From contig DADO01000159.1 in NCBI GenBank assembly GCA_002509325.1, forward strand, positions 12,953 to 20,431: a stretch of DNA of 7,479 bases, in the 5' to 3' direction. The first letter of the stretch is position 1. Each line of letters opens with the position of its first letter. The translations under genes were made by a program, and so were the position numbers. The notes beneath the pieces were generated by a model, which ran no database searches, was not told where the DNA came from, and was given only the letters and a program-made list of their open reading frames with translations. Of the stretch, positions 1 through 5,757 are shown one piece after another. The stretch comes from Methanosarcina sp. UBA402. Its GTDB lineage: Archaea > Halobacteriota > Methanosarcinia > Methanosarcinales > Methanosarcinaceae.

Positions 1-34
1 TCAGAATCAGATCAGAATCAGATCTAGAATTAGA
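1..34. repeat. Short tandem repeat, 11-bp unit, at window edge
   Basis: TCAGAATCAGA occurs twice in perfect tandem (1-11 and 12-22), followed by a degenerate 12-base third copy, TCTAGAATTAGA (23-34). It lies beyond the 3' end of the sensor gene and is cut by the window edge, so its full extent cannot be seen. No function is apparent. Confidence 0.6.
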
Positions 35-50
35 TTGACATCAGGTAAGG

Positions 51-57
51 AAAAAAA
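51..57 (-). terminator. Poly-T terminator after the sensor gene
   Basis: On the minus strand the sensor's TAA stop is followed at once by seven T residues. A U-rich tract alone can end transcription in archaea, and no stable hairpin is seen before it. This suggests the transcript ends here, so no output-domain gene is likely to be co-transcribed downstream. Confidence 0.4.
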
Positions 58-1833
58 TTATCCAAGGTCTGCCACAATACGGATTGGAGCGATATAATTC
101 ACTACCTGTAGGGCTACACTTTCAAGAAAACTGCGTACGCTCTGGGAAATCTTGTCTGCTGTATGCGAAGCAAAATTGAGGCTGCCTATTATTTCTCCCC
201 TGTGCTTCAGAGGAATCACAGCCACTGCTGTAATTTTTTCCTTCCTGATTAAGTCTGCCATTTTCTCAGAAAAAAAATCCATCCTGTAGACAGGCTTTTC
301 AGTCCAGATCTGCCGCGCTTCAGGAGAGTCTGCCCTGTATGTCAAAATACTTTTTATGAATTCGGGAGAAAGCCCTCTATGTGCAACCAGATTAATTTGG
401 TCCAGAAGTTCGTCTTTAAGATATATGCCTGCTGCATCTATCCCTTCTATCTTCAGGCAGGCATCAAGGATCTCGTTAAGCATAGTTTGAAGATTCCAGG
501 TATTACTGAGGGATGTACTCAACTCTCTCTGGATATCTAGCATTCTCTGAGCCTCTTTTCTCTCAGTGACATCGATAATTATTCCCTGAAAATGAGTAAC
601 TTCACCTTTAATATCACGCTGGATAAATGTTCGCTCTTCAACCCAGCGTATACCACCATCTCCTGTAAAAATTCTATATTCCATCTCGAAAGAATCGTAT
701 CCTTCTCTAATTGAATGCGCCATGTTTTCGACGACAGCCTGGATATCCTCTCTGTGGATTATTTGCCCATAAAGTATATTTCCGGAAAGAAAATCTTCCA
801 CCGAATACCCGAACTGTGTTACATTTTCAGAAACAAAATCTACAGGCCAGTTTTCCAGATTTACCCACGAAAATGCTACTGCAGGACTTTTATTAATTAT
901 GGCTCTCAGAATCTTTTGCATTTCAAGAGATTTTCGCAGAGCTTCTTCAGTTTTTTTTCTACGGGTTATATCCAGTACAATTCCCTGAAAACAGGTTACT
1001 TTTCCATCCCATTTTCTCTGGATAAAGGTCCTCTCGCTTACCCATAACACATCTCCGGCTTTTGTAAAAATCCGGTATTCCGAATTGAAACTTACATCTC
1101 CTTTGTGGATGCTCCTGTCAAGCTCCTCTTCTACTCTTTGCAGGTCGTCTGGATGTATAATTTTACCATACTGAATCTTCTGCGAGAGGAAATCATCAAC
1201 CGTATATCCAAACTGTATCACATTATCTGAGACAAAAATCGCAGGCCAGTACTTCTCGTTCTTCCAAAGAAAGATAACTGCAGGACTATTGTTAACTGCT
1301 GTAGTCAACATTTTCTGTATTTTAAGAGTTTTTTCCAGTTCTTTTTCACCTTTCTTCCGCTTGGTAATATCAAGCACCACTCCCTGGAAGTGTGTTGCCT
1401 GCCCAGATGTATCTCTCTGGATAAAGGTCCTTTCATTTATCCACCGTACAGCTCCTGCTTTCGTAATAATCCTGTACTCCATGCTGAATGCGGAAGCCCC
1501 ACTTTTTGCTTTATTCTCAAATTTCTCTTCAACCCTCTCGAGATCCTCAGAGTATATTAGGTCTTTATACATCACCCTGCCAGAAGTGAAGTCTTCTACC
1601 GTGTATCCGAATTTTGCCACGTTTTCGGACACGAACTCCACAGGCCATTTATCTTCGTTTCTCCAGAGAAAGAGCACTACGTGGCTGTTATTGATCATCA
1701 TTCTGAGAGTTTCTTCTTTTTCCAGAGCTGCGTGAAGAGCTTCCCCTCTAACGTTATTTCTACTTCCTGCAGTCTGGTAGTTCATATTTAATGTACCCTT
1801 ATCCTCAGAACCCTCATCCATTTCTACAACCAT
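58..1833 (-). CDS. Sensory protein with three PAS/PAC modules and a GAF domain, no kinase domain
   Basis: The 591-residue protein is a probable cytoplasmic signal sensor. Three PAS_3-like modules with their PAC segments lie at about residues 47-158, 180-291 and 313-424. Each opens with N-(N/K)-S, contains F-V-S-(D/E)-N-V, and runs through E-Y-R-I to E-R-T-F-I-Q-R and F-Q-G near a D-(I/V)-T end. A GAF domain follows at about 435-580. The protein stops right after it: there is no DHp helix, HATPase, receiver or other output domain. No membrane segments or signal peptide are seen. Such multi-PAS/GAF proteins are common in Methanosarcina, often with a histidine kinase C-terminus; the end sequence I-A-P-I-R-I-V-A-D-L-G could reflect loss of one. 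The ligand is unknown. The ATG at 1833 lacks a clear ribosome binding site and an in-frame TAG sits just upstream. Met17 (ATG at 1785) follows AAGGG at 10 bases and is a plausible true start. Confidence 0.85.
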   Translation of the reverse strand: MVVEMDEGSEDKGTLNMNYQTAGSRNNVRGEALHAALEKEETLRMMINNSHVVLFLWRNEDKWPVEFVSENVAKFGYTVEDFTSGRVMYKDLIYSEDLERVEEKFENKAKSGASAFSMEYRIITKAGAVRWINERTFIQRDTSGQATHFQGVVLDITKRKKGEKELEKTLKIQKMLTTAVNNSPAVIFLWKNEKYWPAIFVSDNVIQFGYTVDDFLSQKIQYGKIIHPDDLQRVEEELDRSIHKGDVSFNSEYRIFTKAGDVLWVSERTFIQRKWDGKVTCFQGIVLDITRRKKTEEALRKSLEMQKILRAIINKSPAVAFSWVNLENWPVDFVSENVTQFGYSVEDFLSGNILYGQIIHREDIQAVVENMAHSIREGYDSFEMEYRIFTGDGGIRWVEERTFIQRDIKGEVTHFQGIIIDVTERKEAQRMLDIQRELSTSLSNTWNLQTMLNEILDACLKIEGIDAAGIYLKDELLDQINLVAHRGLSPEFIKSILTYRADSPEARQIWTEKPVYRMDFFSEKMADLIRKEKITAVAVIPLKHRGEIIGSLNFASHTADKISQSVRSFLESVALQVVNYIAPIRIVADLG

Positions 1834-1897
1834 CTACACAGAGCTTTTAATATCCCCCTTTTTGCTCCTGTGTCCTTGCTTTTTCATATGTATCTCG

Positions 1898-1906
1898 TTT
1901 ATATAA
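1898..1906 (-). promoter_or_regulatory. TATA box of the sensor gene
   Basis: TTATATAAA on the minus strand matches the archaeal TATA box, with purine-rich GAAACTTAA just upstream as a possible BRE. Transcription would start about 25 bases downstream, near 1875, leaving a leader of some 40 bases to the ATG at 1833 or 90 to the ATG at 1785. Confidence 0.5.
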
Positions 1907-2128
1907 TTAAGTTTCTATCAAAATTTGTTTTTAATCAGTGAATTATAATGCTTTCATTAATGCTAAAAACCGATAACTATCCAACAAATATAAATCAATC
2001 AGCTTTCAGCTTCCAGACGCCCAGCTTAGTATGTCGAATTATATGCCTGCGCGGCAGCTAAAACTAGGTATTAATTAGGAGGTAGTCAGAATCTGTATTC
2101 CGAACTAAACTTCTTCTTCCCCAACCTG

Positions 2129-2137
2129 TTTATACTA
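2129..2137 (+). promoter_or_regulatory. Probable ilvD TATA box
   Basis: TTTATACTA lies 67 bases before the ilvD ATG and resembles the methanogen TATA consensus. The expected transcription start is near 2156-2160, giving a leader of about 45 bases. A second TATA-like stretch at 2153-2165 (CTTATACATTTAA) and a distal one at 1986-1995 are alternatives. Confidence 0.4.
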
Positions 2138-2190
2138 TGAAGTTTTTTTCTACTTATACATTTAATACTTAATTCTCACCATAAAACTTC

Positions 2191-2196
2191 AAGGAG
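2191..2196 (+). promoter_or_regulatory. Shine-Dalgarno site of ilvD
   Basis: AAGGAG sits 7 bases before ATG 2204 and fixes that start. Its first base is also the last base of the right arm of the inverted repeat 2138-2146/2183-2191, so the site abuts a possible secondary structure. Confidence 0.7.
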
Positions 2197-2203
2197 ATTT
2201 GCA

Positions 2204-3865
2204 ATGAGAAGCGCTATTATCAAAGAAGGGCCAGAACGTGCTCCCAACCGTTCACTTCTGAAAGCGACTGGAGTCACAGATTCCGAGATGAGGAAGCCGT
2301 TCATCGCAGTCGTCAATTCCTGGAACGATATAATTCCTGGCCATATCCATTTGAATAAACTTGCGGAGGCTGTGAAAGCCGGAATCAGGAACTCTGGGGG
2401 AGTTCCTTTCGAATTTCATACTATAGGAGTCTGCGACGGAATCGCGATGGGACACGAGGGTATGAAATATTCCCTACCCAGCAGAGAGGTTATTGAGGAC
2501 ACAATAGAGCTTATGGTTAAAGCCCACCAGTTTGACGGGATTGTCCTTATCCCTTCCTGCGATAAGATAGTGCCGGGGCACATTATGGCAGCAGGCAGGC
2601 TTGATATCCCTGCAATTGTTGTAACCGGAGGGCCTATGCTTCCGGGTTATGTGGATGACAAATACACGGATCTCATTTCGGTTTTCGAAGGTGTGGGAGC
2701 TTACAGGGCAGGCAAACTCTCAGAAGTTGATCTTAAAAGGCTGGAAAACCTTTCCTGTGCAGGAGCCGGATCCTGTGCTGGGATGTTTACCGCAAACACT
2801 ATGGCCTGCATGACCGAAGCCCTGGGGCTGAGCCTTCCGGGCTGTGCAACTGCCCACGCAGTGGATGCAAAAAAGATCCGCATTGCCAAGGAATCAGGTG
2901 AGCGCATAGTTGAGATGGTTCGAGAAAACCTGACTCCCAGAAAGATTGTCAATTTCAAATCTCTTGAAAATGCAATAATGGTAGATATGGCAATTGGGGG
3001 AAGCACAAATACCACTCTGCACCTTCCTGCCATTGCCCACGAATTTGGGCTGAGTCTCCCTCTTGAGAAATTTGATGAACTAAGCAGGACAACCCCTCAT
3101 TTGATTTCCCTGCGTCCTGGCGGCCCGAATTTCATGCTGCATTTTGACAGGGCAGGCGGGGTCCAGGCCGTCATGCAGAGGCTTTCCTCCAAACTTTACC
3201 TGAATCTGCTTACAGTAAATGGAAAAACTATAGGGGAAAACCTGAACGAGTTTGACATTGTTAACCCGAAGCTCAATAAAGAGATAATTGCAACTCTCGA
3301 AGAACCTATCCATGCCGAGGGAGGAATTGCAGTCCTTAAAGGCAGCCTTGCCCCTGACGGATCAGTTGTGAAACAGGCAGCCGTTGATCCGAGAATGCGC
3401 GTCCATACAGGTCCTGCGCGGGTTTATGACTGTGAAGAAGATGCTATGGAAAGTATCCTTGCAGGCAATGTAAAACCCGGAGATATTGTAGTCGTCCGCT
3501 ACGAAGGCCCAAAGGGTGGACCTGGCATGCGGGAAATGCTTGCCGCTACAGCTGCAATAGGAGGTATGGGGCTGCTGGAGTCCGTGGCTCTGATAACTGA
3601 TGGACGCTTTTCCGGGGGCACTCGCGGACCTTGTATAGGGCATGTCTCTCCCGAAGCCAGTGAAGGAGGACCAATTGCCCTTGTAAAGGATGGAGATATG
3701 GTAGAAATCAATATTCCAGAAAGAATCCTGAACCTGAAAGTCTCAGAAGAAGAACTTAAGCAGCGGAAGGCGGTCTTTTTGCCTCCTAAAAAAGAAGTTA
3801 CAGGTTACCTTGCCAGGTACCAGCGTTCCGTCCACTCCGCAAATACGGGTGGAATATTGGACTGA
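2204..3865 (+). CDS. ilvD: Dihydroxy-acid dehydratase
   Basis: IlvD dehydrates 2,3-dihydroxy-isovalerate and 2,3-dihydroxy-3-methylvalerate to the 2-oxo acids that precede valine/leucine and isoleucine. The enzyme is cytoplasmic and carries an Fe-S cluster and Mg2+. At 553 residues it is full length for the IlvD/Edd family. Visible motifs are P-G-H-I-H-L near residue 45, G-V-C-D-G-I-A-M-G-H at 75-84, P-S-C-D-K at 117-121 (Cys119), C-A-G-A-G-S-C-A-G-M-F at 185-195 (Cys191 as likely cluster ligand), and G-R-F-S-G-G-T-R-G at 467-475, where Ser470 matches the catalytic Ser. The P-C-N cysteine of plant-type [2Fe-2S] enzymes is replaced by P-G-H, as in the E. coli-type class that carries an oxygen-sensitive [4Fe-4S] cluster; the cluster type here is inferred. 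The ATG is set by AAGGAG at 7 bases. No other ilv gene is in the window, and a terminator follows, so it is probably monocistronic. Confidence 0.97.
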   Translation: MRSAIIKEGPERAPNRSLLKATGVTDSEMRKPFIAVVNSWNDIIPGHIHLNKLAEAVKAGIRNSGGVPFEFHTIGVCDGIAMGHEGMKYSLPSREVIEDTIELMVKAHQFDGIVLIPSCDKIVPGHIMAAGRLDIPAIVVTGGPMLPGYVDDKYTDLISVFEGVGAYRAGKLSEVDLKRLENLSCAGAGSCAGMFTANTMACMTEALGLSLPGCATAHAVDAKKIRIAKESGERIVEMVRENLTPRKIVNFKSLENAIMVDMAIGGSTNTTLHLPAIAHEFGLSLPLEKFDELSRTTPHLISLRPGGPNFMLHFDRAGGVQAVMQRLSSKLYLNLLTVNGKTIGENLNEFDIVNPKLNKEIIATLEEPIHAEGGIAVLKGSLAPDGSVVKQAAVDPRMRVHTGPARVYDCEEDAMESILAGNVKPGDIVVVRYEGPKGGPGMREMLAATAAIGGMGLLESVALITDGRFSGGTRGPCIGHVSPEASEGGPIALVKDGDMVEINIPERILNLKVSEEELKQRKAVFLPPKKEVTGYLARYQRSVHSANTGGILD

Positions 3866-3897
3866 GCTCTCAATGGTTATTTAATATTTTTGTTTTC

Positions 3898-3931
3898 GGA
3901 GGGTCTCACCCTTCATCTTTTTAAATTTTTT
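3898..3931 (+). terminator. Hairpin and poly-T terminator after ilvD
   Basis: GGAGGGT (3898-3904) and ACCCTTC (3908-3914) form a 7-bp stem with one G-U pair and a CTC loop. T runs follow at 3918-3922 and 3926-3931. It lies about 30 bases after the ilvD stop and should separate ilvD from the zinc-protein gene. A further T-rich stretch (3881-3896) precedes the stem. Confidence 0.6.
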
Positions 3932-4011
3932 CGCCATCTGAAATTTATTGTTCTGGAAACTCTGGAAATACCGCGAAGTGTTTCTTGAAAATACTAAAGG
4001 GGGTATAAATT

Positions 4012-4173
4012 TTGGAAGTAAGCGGCTTATGCGCGATCTGTGGGCGTCCGGCTAAACTTTATACCTGCCCGTTATGTGGAAAAACTATGTGCAGCCAGTG
4101 CCTAGAAAAAACATGTCTGTGTCAGCTGTGTCAGGCGTGTCCGTGGCAGGACAGGCGCCGTACTTCGCTCTAA
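4012..4173 (+). CDS. Small Cys-rich zinc-binding protein (HIT/treble-clef-like), TTG start
   Basis: A 53-residue protein with ten cysteines at 7, 10, 19, 22, 27, 30, 35, 37, 40 and 43. The order is C-x2-C, x8, C-x2-C, x4, C-x2-C, x4, C-x-C-x2-C-x2-C, ending in a basic tail (D-R-R-R-T-S-L). Spacing of the first six or seven cysteines resembles HIT-type or related cross-braced zinc fingers, so two bound zinc ions are likely. The start is TTG: an in-frame TAA lies at 4006-4008, and AAAGGGGG (3996-4003) sits 8 bases upstream as a strong ribosome binding site. Codon use and the Cys pattern argue for a real gene that automated calls would miss because of its length and start codon. Role unknown; nucleic-acid or protein binding is the usual guess. 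It follows the ilvD terminator, and a MITE begins just after its stop. A weak TATA-like AAATTTATTG lies near 3941-3950. Confidence 0.75.
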   Translation: MEVSGLCAICGRPAKLYTCPLCGKTMCSQCLEKTCLCQLCQACPWQDRRRTSL

Positions 4174-4179
4174 GATGGA

Positions 4180-4313
4180 TATTTTGGCTCTGTAGAAATC
4201 CTCTGAAATAATGAATTTCAATAAATTTAAACTGAGCAGCCAGGCCTGGATATACTTATCTTTTTTCAGCCTCTTTCATTTAGTGTAGATAGGTTTTCTA
4301 CAGAGCCTATTTT
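4180..4313. mobile_element. 122-bp MITE with 6-bp target-site duplication
   Basis: GGCTCTGTAGAAA (4186-4198) and its exact reverse complement (4295-4307) form 13-bp perfect terminal inverted repeats; the match continues to 16 of the first 17 bases. The element, 4186-4307, is flanked on both sides by TATTTT (4180-4185 and 4308-4313), a perfect 6-bp target duplication. There is no transposase gene. The interior has only a 25-codon frame (ATG 4211 to TAG 4286-4288) that might be a leftover of a parent element's coding region. Mobilisation would need a transposase elsewhere in the genome; I cannot name the parent IS family. Insertion is 6 bases beyond the zinc-protein stop, so no gene is broken. 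Confidence 0.8.
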
Positions 4314-4368
4314 AATAATTGAATTAATAAATGGAAGTCTTCTGAAAGCAACGGCTTAGTGAAAGCAA

Positions 4369-4494
4369 TCATTTGATTCTGTTTTCGGCAGAAGCATCTT
4401 GGTAATAAACCCACGCGAATGTCTCCTGTTTAGTCCCTGCCAGTACATCGACTCTGGCCTGGTAGAATCTTTTAATCACCTTCTGTACTTTCGA
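4369..4494 (-). pseudogene. 3' remnant of a gene, possibly gamma-glutamylcyclotransferase (AIG2)-like
   Basis: A minus-strand frame of 41 codons ends at TGA 4369-4371 and is closed upstream by an in-frame TGA at 4495-4497. Its translation reads like real protein: F-Y-Q-A-R-V-D-V-L-A-G-T, then F-A-W-V-Y-Y-Q-D-A. The order Y-x-x-x-x-V-x-V followed by A-W-V-Y is that of the C-terminal strands in gamma-glutamylcyclotransferase/AIG2-like proteins, which are usually over 100 residues; the N-terminal nucleotide-proximal glycine motif (Y-G-T-L) is not found upstream in any frame I checked. The frame closes within a copy of the GTTTGATC repeat (4487-4518), which may mark the truncation point. A GTG at 4477-4479 could start a 36-residue peptide, but I consider a dead fragment more likely. 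The family call is tentative. Confidence 0.4.
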
Positions 4495-4518
4495 TCAAAC
4501 TTTCTTTGAAAAGGGTTA
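4487..4518 (-). repeat. Diverged copy of the GTTTGATC hairpin repeat
   Basis: Read on the minus strand, this stretch contains CTTTTCAAAGAAAGTTTGATCGAAAG. It aligns without gaps to the repeat units at 7319-7350 and 7399-7430 (25 of 32 bases by hand). The GTTTGATCGAAA part is identical to that of the third unit (7444-7455). The stem is imperfect in this copy. Confidence 0.55.
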
Positions 4519-4599
4519 CGATCATGCCCGCTGTCTAATCCGAAACAGAATTAGGTAAATCAACCCTCCGGAGAGATATGAAAATTAGCCTTACTTGCC

Positions 4600-4716
4600 G
4601 ATAATTCAGCTCTTTTGAGCAAACGAAGTGAGCGGAAAGGGCGCGTGCTGTTGCGATTACATCGCAACTTCCAGAAAATCGTCGATTTCCTGCGATCCCG
4701 AAGCGCAATTCAGGAA
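4600..4716. repeat. Palindrome-rich block at the 3' end of mtxH
   Basis: The block holds a perfect 8-bp stem with 3-base loop (GTTGCGAT 4650-4657, ATCGCAAC 4661-4668), an imperfect palindrome centred on 4682 (4672-4692, one mismatched pair per arm), and a short GCTC-TTTT-GAGC at 4609-4620. On the minus strand these lie just beyond the mtxH stop and could protect or end its mRNA, although no T run follows. From memory, similar sequence recurs between genes in Methanosarcina and is often annotated as short Arg-rich ORFs. I treat it as a dispersed repeat; this is unverified. Confidence 0.4.
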
Positions 4717-5649
4717 TCATACAAGCAAATTTACAGGATGCCGGGAAGCGGGCTCTATGTCGAGGTCGGCTACAGCTTCAGAGATCATTATATCGCTCAT
4801 GGCAGCCATAGGAAAGACGTATGGTGCGTACTCAATAGGTCCATAGAGGATGAAATCTCCTGCTGCTGCCTGTTGCAAACAGGTTGAACCTATATCACAG
4901 ATTTTGTAAAGAATGGGGTCTTTCTCTTTCTTCCGATTAAGCCAGTTCCAGGCTGAGGGTGCGTTATGGATTCCCGAGCCAGTCGGATGCCCCCATTTTG
5001 CTTTTGCGGTAATCGTCATCTTGAGAGCTACCCCTGCTCCATTTCCCATAGGAGTAATGCTTGGATCTATAAGCTTGTTAACTATTCCGCACCTGTCTGC
5101 AATTGAAAGTAATCCTTCTTCCAGAAGCCCTGCCCCATTTTCAAGCATTTCCATCCTGCCCTGAAGGGATGAATCCATTGCATTGAAGCCAAGGATAATC
5201 GAGCTGTCAATATCAGATAAAGCCAGAGCTTCGATTTCCGAAGCATTTATGCTCATATTTATAGAATTGTAGATTGCTTTGTCTGCAAGCCCCACCTCGC
5301 TGACATATTTTGCGGCATGGGAACGTACTATCCCTTCGGGAGAGTCAATAAGAAAGGGAGCCTCTGAAATTTCTGCCACAAAATCAATATAACGAGTAAT
5401 GCTTTCAGGAGTTGTCCCGAAAATGTGGATTATATGTGGGTTTCCTGTTTCTTCCGCACTTGTTTCCTGCAGATTTATCAGTTTTTCGGCAGCGGCCCGA
5501 TCAAACAATCCTCTTGCAACATCTTCTACGATTTCGTGCTTATCATAAAAGATAGTCCCTGCAAGCACGGTCGGGAGCTCTCCCGGCTGTCCGCCTATCT
5601 TCACTCCTGCGATATTAACGATTTCCTGTTCTTTCTGGAACTTAAACAT
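4717..5649 (-). CDS. mtxH: MtrH-like methyltetrahydromethanopterin methyltransferase subunit MtxH
   Basis: MtxH is a paralogue of MtrH, the subunit that moves the methyl group between methyl-tetrahydromethanopterin (or tetrahydrosarcinapterin) and the cobalt of a corrinoid protein. At 310 residues it is full length for MtrH and should form a cytoplasmic TIM-barrel. The family signatures are clear: G-T-I-F-Y at 31-35, I-D-S-P-E-G at 101-106, the run P-M-G-N-G-A-G-V-A at 200-208, and G-H-P-T-G-S-G-I-H-N-A-P-S-A-W-N-W at 220-236. The ATG at 5649 is preceded by GAGG (5658-5661) at 8 bases. It lies 108 bases after mtxA on the same strand with no evident terminator between, so co-transcription is likely; MtxA is its presumed partner. 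The canonical mtrEDCBAFGH operon, where MtrH couples to a sodium pump, is absent here, so MtxH is a second, specialised copy. The methyl donor or acceptor beyond MtxA is unknown. Confidence 0.93.
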   Translation of the reverse strand: MFKFQKEQEIVNIAGVKIGGQPGELPTVLAGTIFYDKHEIVEDVARGLFDRAAAEKLINLQETSAEETGNPHIIHIFGTTPESITRYIDFVAEISEAPFLIDSPEGIVRSHAAKYVSEVGLADKAIYNSINMSINASEIEALALSDIDSSIILGFNAMDSSLQGRMEMLENGAGLLEEGLLSIADRCGIVNKLIDPSITPMGNGAGVALKMTITAKAKWGHPTGSGIHNAPSAWNWLNRKKEKDPILYKICDIGSTCLQQAAAGDFILYGPIEYAPYVFPMAAMSDIMISEAVADLDIEPASRHPVNLLV

Positions 5650-5657
5650 TTTTATAA

Positions 5658-5661
5658 CCTC
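5658..5661 (-). promoter_or_regulatory. Shine-Dalgarno site of mtxH
   Basis: GAGG on the minus strand lies 8 bases before ATG 5649 and supports that start. A TATA-like TGTATATTTT at about 5664-5673 is too close to the start codon to serve as an ordinary promoter together with this site. Confidence 0.5.
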
Positions 5662-5701
5662 AAAATATACAGGCTAGTATTTGTTTCAAAACATGTTAGT
5701 A

Positions 5702-5743
5702 TGCGTTTGAAGTAATACACTCGAAATAGTGCGCTCGAAGTAA
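5702..5743. repeat. Three tandem 14-bp repeats in the mtxA-mtxH gap
   Basis: Units are TGCGTTTGAAGTAA (5702-5715), TACACTCGAAATAG (5716-5729) and TGCGCTCGAAGTAA (5730-5743), with no gaps. Units 1 and 3 agree at 12 of 14 positions, 2 and 3 at 10 of 14, and every difference is a transition. They lie in the middle of the 108-base gap before mtxH and could be protein-binding or RNA-processing sites; no function is shown. Confidence 0.6.
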
Positions 5744-5757
5744 GTTTTTTGCTGGAG

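Larger units (their letters stand above)
1834..2203. other. Divergent intergenic region between the sensor gene and ilvD
   Basis: This 370-base AT-rich region separates two divergently transcribed genes. It holds the sensor's TATA box (1898-1906) and two plus-strand TATA-like sequences: AAATATAAAT at 1986-1995 and TTTATACTA at 2129-2137. There are three copies of CAGCTT at about 2000-2030, a strong Shine-Dalgarno-like AGGAGGT at 2077-2083 with no ATG, GTG or TTG at a usable distance, and a perfect 9-bp inverted repeat (2138-2146 and 2183-2191). A 15-codon frame from ATG 2031 ends at TAG 2076-2078 but has no ribosome binding site. I see no convincing gene. Confidence 0.6.

Noticed and set aside
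715..1735. Plus-strand frames of 61, 110 and 148 codons inside the sensor gene
   Set aside because: They are antisense shadows of the triple-PAS coding sequence. Similar antisense frames arise because the sense sequence is repeated.
2031..2078. 15-codon plus-strand frame upstream of ilvD
   Set aside because: No ribosome binding site precedes the ATG and the composition is not informative.
2252..3711. Minus-strand frames of 67-110 codons within ilvD
   Set aside because: They are antisense to a clearly conserved enzyme gene and have no start signals or recognisable motifs.
4535..4720. A 61-codon minus-strand frame whose ATG overlaps the mtxH stop (ATGA)
   Set aside because: There is no ribosome binding site in the mtxH end, and the translation runs through palindromic repeat sequence. 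The stop-start overlap is likely chance.
4615..4887. Plus-strand frames of 90 and 72 codons at 4615-4887
   Set aside because: They lie antisense to the conserved mtxH coding region and the palindromic block and show no domain pattern.
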